49,128 nucleotides of DNA from Nemertoderma westbladi (Eukaryota; Xenacoelomorpha; Nemertodermatida; Nemertodermatidae), in contig JAUCBJ010003680.1 in assembly GCA_032718475.1 (NCBI GenBank), forward strand, positions 1 to 49,128, written 5' to 3'. The notes under the pieces are model-generated. The model was not told the origin of the DNA. It worked only from the letters and a program-made list of their open reading frames with translations, and ran no database searches. Positions 42,088 to 49,128 of this stretch are shown here, one piece after another (the first letter of the stretch is position 1; each line of letters begins with the position of its first letter). The position numbers were made by a program, and so were the translations under genes.

Positions 42088-42200
42088 GTCATTGCTTTCC
42101 TGGCTTCTATGTCTTTTTTGCTGATCAATCACCTTGCTGATCAATGACCCAAGTAGTTTGGAATATAGACGTATCGAGCGCCTTTTTTAGGTCTATGTTT
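42088..42200 (-). pseudogene. Tiny RT-derived remnant next to the minisatellite
   Basis: The minus strand reads PNYLG and then LISKKDIEARKAM with a frame change. This resembles the YLGxxIS...EIxxRI segment that follows the catalytic box of LINE RTs. Very short; low confidence. Confidence 0.3.
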
Positions 42201-42359
42201 ATGGTGTTTTCTAGTTACATATGTCAGAGTGCTGTACTAAATTGGACAAAACTGTGTTCCTGGTTACAATTCAGTATTGTGGTTACAAATATGAGCAACC
42301 AGTTATAAATTAGACTGCCTAGTTCCAAGTCAAAGTAAATAGTAATAAATCCAAGCTCC

Positions 42360-42825
42360 ATGTAACAAAATATGTAATATAAATAGATAGAGAGTGGCTT
42401 TGCAGCAAGTTGTAGTAGCTTGTCATATCGAATTTGCGTGGACCTTAAAGTTGGAAAACAACAATTCTGTGCTGGCTTGTCGACAAAATTGCGCCACCAA
42501 AACTCCCTATCACCCATGACAATTGCTAGATCATCCGCATCTTCAAAGCCAGTGTCCTTTAAGATGCGTCTCATGTCTTGGGCTGTCCACCATGCTTATT
42601 CACTCTATGAGGCTGCCAAAGCACAAGATAATGCTCTGGCTGGTCCTCAAGGTGAAAGCAATGCCCTGCAAAGCGGAGGCGGCTTAGTTCTAGTGTCTTG
42701 GGGGAACCAATGAGACACCTCCAATGATACAAACCGGTCTACCTTAGTTATGTAATTGATGTTTTAATGAAATTGTAATTAATTAATTGTTATATGTTTT
42801 CTATATTTAATTATATTGACTGCAG
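42360..42825 (-). pseudogene. RTE-like 3' end, left arm of an inverted repeat
   Basis: The minus strand holds the C-terminal RTE motifs in broken form: remnants of a SLTLEQSRLRFAGHCF type segment, then MRRILKDTGFEDADDLAIVM and GDREFWWRNFVDKPAQN, then the 3' end. It is the inverted counterpart of 44367-44846. Confidence 0.8.
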
Positions 42826-42865
42826 TCGTTTACTATATTTGCCATGCGGGAATGTAGTTTTTGAG

Positions 42866-43110
42866 TCAGAGTAAGCGCATCAAGATTGAAACAGTTCGTG
42901 ATGAAGTTTGCAGATTAGTGGGCAGTGACTTGCGTAAGAAAGCAATTGCATTTTTTATTATTGTTTGATACTCATCTGAATAGTCCAGATCACTTTCCAA
43001 TTCCTCATCTTCGAGCTGTATACCGATTTCCATATCGGCTTCTAAGAGTCGTTGATTCAAATCTTTAAACATCTCCAGCAATGTTGTCCTCTCAGCTTCG
43101 TCAAGTTGCT
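42866..43110 (-). pseudogene. Possible BEL/Pao Gag N-terminal fragment
   Basis: The minus frame reads QLDEAERTTLLEMFKDLNQR, then LLEADMEIGIQLEDEELESD and SDEYQTIIKNAIAFLRKSLP. An acidic helix ending in a D-E-Y segment before DUF1759-type Gag is common in BEL/Pao proteins. No other Gag part is attached. Confidence 0.4.
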
Positions 43111-43315
43111 AATTGTCGTTGTAATGTGTGTGTCATTTTTGTAAATAGTTAGTTAATTATTAAATTAGAGAAATATGTATATGTAATCGTAATATTGTGT
43201 TTTTAATACTGTTCATGGGCGGTTCAATAATCAGAAGAATATTCAACAATCCCACCAGCAATAATAATGACTCAGCAGGTAACGATGATAATATCTTCAT
43301 TGTAAGAAGCATTAG

Positions 43316-44366
43316 TTGATAATGAACTGTAAGACCAAGTTGTCAAGGATCATTCAGATCAATGGATTGGAGTTACGAAAGTTAGACCAAATAATTCATC
43401 GAAAATCCAACCATGGGTCATCCCAACACAATAGGTTTGAACAACTTCGAGACAGTGGATGTTCTGAAAATACAGAAAACAGTCGCAGTAGCTGCTATGA
43501 GAACCAAACTCCATGGTCGAGAATACGAATAACAGAAACCAGGGAACTGTATAAAATACAAAATAATAATACGAAAACCAGTTCACACTTCACAGTACCG
43601 TATATCAGACAGTCAGAACTAGATAATAGGTTGAGGTAAGTTTCACCGACACTACCCAAACAGAACAAGACTGAAATCAGGTAAACTGATAAATATTTGT
43701 AGGCCTACCGGTCCCGGTATAGCAGTATTGTGCACCATCTTGATGACATTGCGGCTATGGAAGCATTTTTTATTAAGTTCTTGGTTGGGAATTTATTTAT
43801 TGGTATTACTGGGATACATTATACTGCATAAGTATAATGGATGTATTGCTCATTGTTGCTCGTTGTTGCTCATTGTTACTCGTTGTTGATCATTGTTGCT
43901 CGTTGTTGCTCGTTGTTGCTCATTGTTGCTCGTTGTTTTTTCATTGTTGTTCGTTGTTGGTCATTGTTGCTCGTTGTGCATTTTAGCACCTACCCCTCAA
44001 TTAGCCCATGGGCCAAGATATTGGAGAGGATTATGCTCAGCGATTTCCTCATAAACATTAAGGTGCACGATAAACAAACAGACTGCCTACCGGGATGAAA
44101 TCGGAACAGACATTGCCATGGCAACGGTCCTGGAATGTCTGAACCATAATCTACACACGAAGAGCTTTTCCTTGCGGTTTCCCCTTTTCCCCTACGGTTT
44201 TCCTTTGCCAACTCGACATTGAGTCAGCGTTTACTCAGTGGATATTACAATACTGGGGAAGAGGATGCTGGAATACGTCAATCCACACAAAGTTGCTACA
44301 ATTCTCAATTACTACCGTCTAGTTACCATATTCTTGAAGTTCGGGATGTGGGTGGATGGAGAGGGC
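43316..44366 (+). pseudogene. Non-LTR element, partial copy I (ORF1 piece, satellite half, RT C-half)
   Basis: It starts with an open frame (43316-43639) that contains ENTENSRSSCYENQTPWSRI, a segment identical over 84 bp to 44845-44928 in copy II. After a gap and the satellite half (43845-43994), RT resumes at 43995 with SPWAKILERIMLSDFL (the KxLE motif after YRPIA), DCLPG followed by TGA, and LDIESAF near 44215, the first RT aspartate motif. It is degenerate to 44366, where the inverted RTE tail starts. Confidence 0.7.
43845..43994 (+). mobile_element. Right half of a TIR element with satellite interior
   Basis: gctcattgtt/gctcgttgtt satellite units end in the TIR tgtgcattttagcacctacc at 43994. 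The next nine bases, CCTCAATTA (43995-44003), equal the nine bases before the opposite TIR at 47015. The TIR is the exact reverse complement of 47015-47057 over 43 bases. Confidence 0.85.
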
Positions 44367-44846
44367 TTCAGTCAATATAATTAAATATAGAAAACATATA
44401 ACAATTAATTAATTATAATTTCAATAAAACATCAATTACATAACTAAGGTAGACCGGTTTGTATCATTGGAGGTGTCTCATTGGTTCCCCCAAGCTTGAC
44501 ACTAGAACAAAGCCGCCTCCGCTTTGCAGGACATTGCTTTCGCCGTGAGGACCAGTCAGTGCATAATCTTTTACTTTGGCAGCCTCATGGAGTGAATAAG
44601 CATGGTGGACAGCCCATGACTTTGTTGAGACGCATCGTAAAGGACACTGGCTTTGAAGATGCGGATGATCTAGCAATTGTCATGGGTGATAGGGAGTTGT
44701 GACGGCACAATTTTGTCGACAAGCCGGCACAGAATTTTTGTTTTCCAACTTTAAGGTCCACGCAAATTCGATATGTCAAGATACTACAACTTGCTGCAAA
44801 GCCACTCACTATCTATTTATTTATATTACGCATTTTGTTAAATCAT
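44367..44846 (+). pseudogene. RTE-like 3' end, right arm of the inverted repeat
   Basis: Plus strand LTLEQSRLRFAGHCFRREDQ, SVHNLLLWQPHG, GGQPMTLLRRIVKDTGFED and ADDLAIVMGDREL, then TGA, then a 3' region. Same family as 17736-21423 (SITLQKRRLMLAGHCFRRQD). About 470 bp of this arm mirror 42360-42825. Confidence 0.85.
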
Positions 44847-47014
44847 GTTCTGAAAATACAGAAAACAGTCGCAGTAGCTGCTATGAGAACCAAACTCCAT
44901 GGTCGAGAATACGAATAACAGAAACCAGTGTGAGCTTAGGTCTACTTACCAAACCCAAAAGGCCCCTACCAAAAACATCAGCACAAGAAATGGGGTATTA
45001 ATACCTCATCACAGCCATCAGCTACGATGTGCTGAGTTTATAAAACATCAATCATTCTATGTATCTGGCATTTGGTCAGGAAATACTGAAGAACACGTTA
45101 TATCCTACCTCGATCACCATGGTATACCTGTCCCCTGAATAACAACTAGAAATAGTAACGATAGCAGAAATATGAGGATCACTGTTGACATCAATGATAG
45201 CGAAAGTCTGAAACTTGACAACTTTTGGCCTTCTGGAATTAAATGTTGAGAATGGATATATCATCAAAGAATATATTCCGTCCAGAACAATGACCACTCT
45301 TCACAGCACAGTCTCTCTGCGGCATCCCATTATGTGCGGTCCCAGTCATCAGACACCTCATCAGACGGACACATTATGTTTGACGCAAGTAGAAAGTATA
45401 AACTGAGAAGAATAAGAGCAGATGAAGTGAAGGTATGTACATTAAATACGACATGGATTGACGACATGGAGTGCCAAAGTCTTCTTGTCAACCTTCATGA
45501 AAATTTCGACACAGTTTACGCCGTCGGCAAAATGATGGAATCAGAAAACCGAGGGGCTGGTGGAGTAGCACTACTTATGAGAAAAGATAAGCTTAGGACT
45601 TGGTCAGGGATTAATGGAGGTGATGACATTGTTGGTATCACTGGCCAGCCACACAGTGGTAGTCAGCCACTCTTGTTTCTATCTTGTTATACTCCAGACA
45701 TTTCGAAGGGCCAAGCAGCATACTAGGATTTTCTGGGTCGCCTCGAAGGCCTCCTCTCACAATATGAAGAATGTATACCAATAATCCTAACTGATTCGAA
45801 CGGCAATGTAGTACCTCTTCAGGGAAAATGAAGCGATTTAAAAGATAGCAGGGCATCTACTCAAGGATCTTTTCTGAACAGTTTCCTTTTTATCTACAAA
45901 CTTGCTTGCAGCGGACACTTGTGATAAATTTATCGGACCAACCACTACATTTCGCGGGGCTAATGATGGTGCATCATATATAGATCACATTATAACATCA
46001 CATAGTATGGTGGACTCAAACAAATATCGTTTGGCTCAGTACTCCATGATGATCCTGCAAACAACTACTCAAACCACACCCCTGTTACCGCAACTTTTAA
46101 CTTCACCACAAAGGGCTATCCAGCTAAAATAGAACACACTAAGCAGACCGAAGTTTAGGCAAGTCAGATTCAACTGGTCCAGGGCGTCCAGCTCTAACAG
46201 AGAAGAATACAAAACTGCCATTGATGCAATAATTGTAAAGAGGATAGCAGAGTTGAAGAGTATAAGGCCAGATGACCCCAGCATCGATCATCTCAATGCA
46301 ATCATGGAAGGAATTCAATCAGCCATTATCAGCACTGCCAAACAGTTCATTCCATTTCTCAAGCCAAAGCGTAAATGCAGGAATCTTAGAATCCGCTCAA
46401 AACTCTTAAAGGACAGTTCCAAAGAATCACGTGACCTTTATAAACGCTGGAGTGACAATAGTAGAGATCAAAAAGATCCCATTCACTATGAATTCAAAGA
46501 ATCACAGCGACGTACTAAAAGAATCAAAAATTTCTTGAGTAAAAACCTAGTTAGATGCACAAATAATAATTGGTCTCATAAGTTCAACAGCAACCCGAAG
46601 TCCTTCTGGTCCAATGTGAACATATCGAATAATAGTACTGCACCTACATCTATGGAGCCCACTATACGGAAGCACATCACTGCTAAGCTCAGTAACCAAA
46701 GGCCAATTAACCACAGCCTCAATGATGAATTAAACTCAGCCTGTTCCGTAAGCCCACAAATATCAGTGCTGTCAGTAAAACGGGCGATATCAAATTTAAC
46801 TACTGGAAAATCTCATGACTTTGCCTCACTAACCGCTGAACATTTGCTGCGGATGAACCCGGTAACCCGGACCCCATTTGTAGCTTTCTTGCTGATACTA
46901 TAAAGCTGAAACAGGTTCCCGAGATATTCCGTTATTCTGTGCTGACTAATATTTATAAGGGGAAGCAGCATGACATCTACATTCCTAAGTCATATCGGCC
47001 TATAGCCTCAATTA
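44845..47014 (+). pseudogene. Non-LTR element, partial copy II (ORF1, endonuclease, RT N-terminus)
   Basis: Gag-like ORF1 piece: FIKHQSFYVSGIWSGNTEEH, then RNMRITVDINDSE and LDNFWPSGIKC (the FWPxGI motif of LINE ORF1 proteins), with CGA-to-TGA-like stops. Endonuclease-like part from 45420: VCTLNTTWIDDMECQSLLVN, GAGGVALLMRKDKL, LFLSCYTPDISKGQA, LTDSNGN, TTFRGANDGASYIDHIITSH, frameshifted. Linker and RT from 46200: GKSHDFASLTAEHLLRM, QVPEIFRYSVLTNIYKG and SYRPIASI, ending at 47014 where the TIR element begins. A different LINE clade from the RTE family. Confidence 0.78.
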
Positions 47015-48967
47015 GGTAGGTGCTAAAATGCACAACGAGCAACAATGACCAACAACGGGCAACAATGAGCAACAATGAGCAACAACGGGCAACAACGAGC
47101 AACAAGAAAGTACAACAACGAGTAACAACGAGCAACAATGAGCAACAACGAGCAATAATTAAAGTACAACAACGAGTAACAATGAGCAACAATGAGCAAC
47201 AACGAGCAACAATGAGCAACAACGATCAACAATGAGCAACAATGAGCACACAACGAGCAACAATGAGCAACAACGAGCAACAATGAGCAACAACGAGCAA
47301 CAATGAGCAACAACGAGCAACAATGAGCAACAACGAGCAACAATGAGCAACAACGAGCAACAATGAGCAACAATGAGCAACAACGAGCAAGAATGAGCAA
47401 CAACGAGCAACAATGAGCAACAACGAGTAACAATGAGCAACAACGAGCAACAATGAGCAACAATGAGCAACAATGAGCAACAAGACAACAATGAGCAACA
47501 ACGAGCAACAATGAGCAACAACGAGCAATAATAAAGTACAACAACGAGTAACAATGAGCAACAACGAGCAACAATGAGCAACAACGAGCAACAATGAGCA
47601 ACAACGAGCAATAATAAAGCACAACAACGAGCAACAATGAGCATACAACGAGCAACAATGAGCAACAACGAGCAACAACGATCAACAATGAACAACATCG
47701 AGCAATAATAAAGCACAACAATGAGCACCAACAAGGAACAATGAGCAATAATAAAGTACAACAACGAGTAACAATGAGCAACAACGAGCAACAATGAGCA
47801 ACAACGAGTAACAATGGGCAACAACGAGCAACAATGAGCAACAACGAACAACAATGACCAACAACGAGCAACAATGACCAACAACGAGCAACAATGACCA
47901 ACAACGAGCAACAATGAGCAACAACGAGCAACAATGACCAACAACGAGCAACAATGAGCAATATTGAAGTACAACAACGAGTAACAATGAGCAACAACGA
48001 GCAACAATGAGCAACAACGAGCAACAATGAGCAATATTAAAGTACAACAACGAGTAACAATGAGCAACAACGAGCAACAATGAGCAACAATGAGCAACAA
48101 TGCCAACAACGAGCAACAACGAGCAATAATAAAGTACAACAACTAGTAACAATGAGCACAATGAGCAACAATGAGCAATATTAAAGTACAACAACGAGTA
48201 ACAATGAGCAACAACGAGCAACAATGAGCAACAATCGAGCAACAATGAGCAATATTAAAGTACAACAACGAGTAACAATGAGCAACAACGAGCAACAATG
48301 AGCAACAACGAGCAACAATGAGCTGAGCAACAACGATCAACAATGAGCAACAACGAGCAATAATAATACAGCAACGAGTAACAATGAGCAACAACGAGCG
48401 ATAATGAGCCAACAACGAGCAACAATGAGCAACAATGAGCAACAATGAGCAACAACGAGCAACAATGAGCAATATTAAAGTGCAACAACGAGTAACAATG
48501 AGCAACAACGAGCAACAATGAGCAACAACGAGCAACAATGAGCAACAACGATCAACATTGAGCAACAACGAGCAATAATAAAGTACAACAACGAGTAACA
48601 ATGAGCAACAATGAGCAACAATGAGCAACAACGAGCAACAATGAGCAACAATGAGCAACAACGAGCAACAATGAGCAACAACGAGCAATAATAAAGTACA
48701 ACAACGAGTAACAATGAGCAACAACGAGCAACAATGAGCAACAACGAGCAACGAGCAACAATGAGCAACAATGAGCAACAACGAGCAACAATGAGCAACA
48801 ACGAGCAACAATGAGCAACAACGAGCAACAACGTGCAACAATGAGCAACAACGAGCAACAATGAGCAACAATGAGCAACAACGAGCAATAATAAAGTACA
48901 ACAACGAGCAACAATGAGCAACAATGAGCAATAATAAAGTACAACAACGAGTAACAATGAGCAACAT
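47015..48967 (+). mobile_element. Left half of the TIR element: TIR plus satellite
   Basis: TIR GGTAGGTGCTAAAATGCACA begins at 47015 after CCTCAATTA (47006-47014). It passes without a break into about 1.9 kb of satellite made of alternating gagcaacaat and gagcaacaac decamers. A recurrent variant module, gagcaataataaagtacaac followed by aacgagtaac, appears at about 16 places (for example 47525, 47743, 48121, 48570, 48888). The array ends at about 48967 without a second TIR. Long minus-strand frames (CSLLLVVAHCC repeats) are artefacts of the decamer. Confidence 0.85.
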
Positions 48968-49128
48968 TACATTACGGGCATCCTAAAACGTGTTAGCGCA
49001 TTTGACAAAAAAAATACGTTTTTATTCTTTATTTTTATATATTTTGACTCTTTCCGATTGTTTAATAAACCATGTAAGAATGCATGTAAAAACACCCAGT
49101 CTGAAACACTGAAACGGTAATTGCGCTA
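48968..49128. other. AT-rich right edge
   Basis: No feature recognised except an isolated AATAAA near 49065. Confidence 0.4.

Noticed and set aside
44500-44700. Separate small gene encoding the LRFAGHCF protein
   Set aside because: It is the C-terminal end of the RTE-like RT family seen complete elsewhere in the window.
47023-48967. Long minus-strand open frames (up to about 334 codons, CSLLLVVAHCC-type repeats)
   Set aside because: Several overlapping frames are open at once because the decamer satellite lacks stops; composition is purely periodic.
47015-48967. CRISPR-like regular array
   Set aside because: Decamer units without unique spacers, in a eukaryotic context; ordinary satellite.

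Overview
The window is eukaryotic nuclear DNA, most likely from an invertebrate animal. The evidence is an intron acceptor in front of a terminal coding exon, poly(A) signals, long microsatellites and minisatellites, and a mixture of BEL/Pao-like, Ty3/Gypsy-like, RTE-like and other non-LTR retroelements, a piggyBac-like MITE and other TIR elements. There are no operons, ribosome binding sites or CRISPR arrays. The species cannot be named from sequence alone.

Layout. 1-3338 (minus): a 1112-codon open frame ending in a BEL/Pao-type Gag (DUF1759-like) region that runs off the left edge; its N-terminal part carries coiled coil and two in-frame tandem repeats. 3339-6227: non-coding, with a triple hairpin cluster and a tRNA-like Pol III unit. 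6228-7500: RTE-like fragment that lost its catalytic box. 8506-12528: Ty3/Gypsy-like element with 119-bp LTRs, gag, a canonical -1 frameshift site, and pol with an internal deletion. 13016-13614: last exon of an MFS transporter (oxalate/formate-antiporter-like). 13660-16690 and 30227-35957: two copies of a long composite repeat, differently invaded by later elements. 17736-21423: nearly complete RTE-like element inserted in a 90-bp satellite. 23324-24604 and 36279-37559: two intact intronless SLC18B1-like MFS genes, about 96% identical in protein; only the first block carries a 1.1-kb TTAA-flanked element. 28468-30224 and 32285-35129: two more RTE-like copies. 38.4-40.5 kb: 69-bp repeats and a broken Ulp1/C48-type peptidase whose catalytic residues all appear replaced. 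40.7-42.1 kb: 36-bp minisatellite in which each unit folds around a TTCG-type loop. 42.4-49 kb: inverted RTE tails and a non-LTR element whose RT is split by a TIR element with a satellite interior.

Only three genes look like possible host genes: the two SLC18B1-like genes and the last exon at 13016. The rest is transposon biology. Duplicated blocks give internal empty sites for three insertions (piggyBac-like, hAT-like, RTE), so insertion boundaries and target duplications can be read directly. The most unusual object is at the right end. A 43-bp perfect TIR encloses about 10/20-bp satellite DNA and is flanked by a 9-bp target duplication inside an RT gene. The two halves appear in swapped order, and the RT frame reads seamlessly from 47014 to 44004 as if the element were absent.
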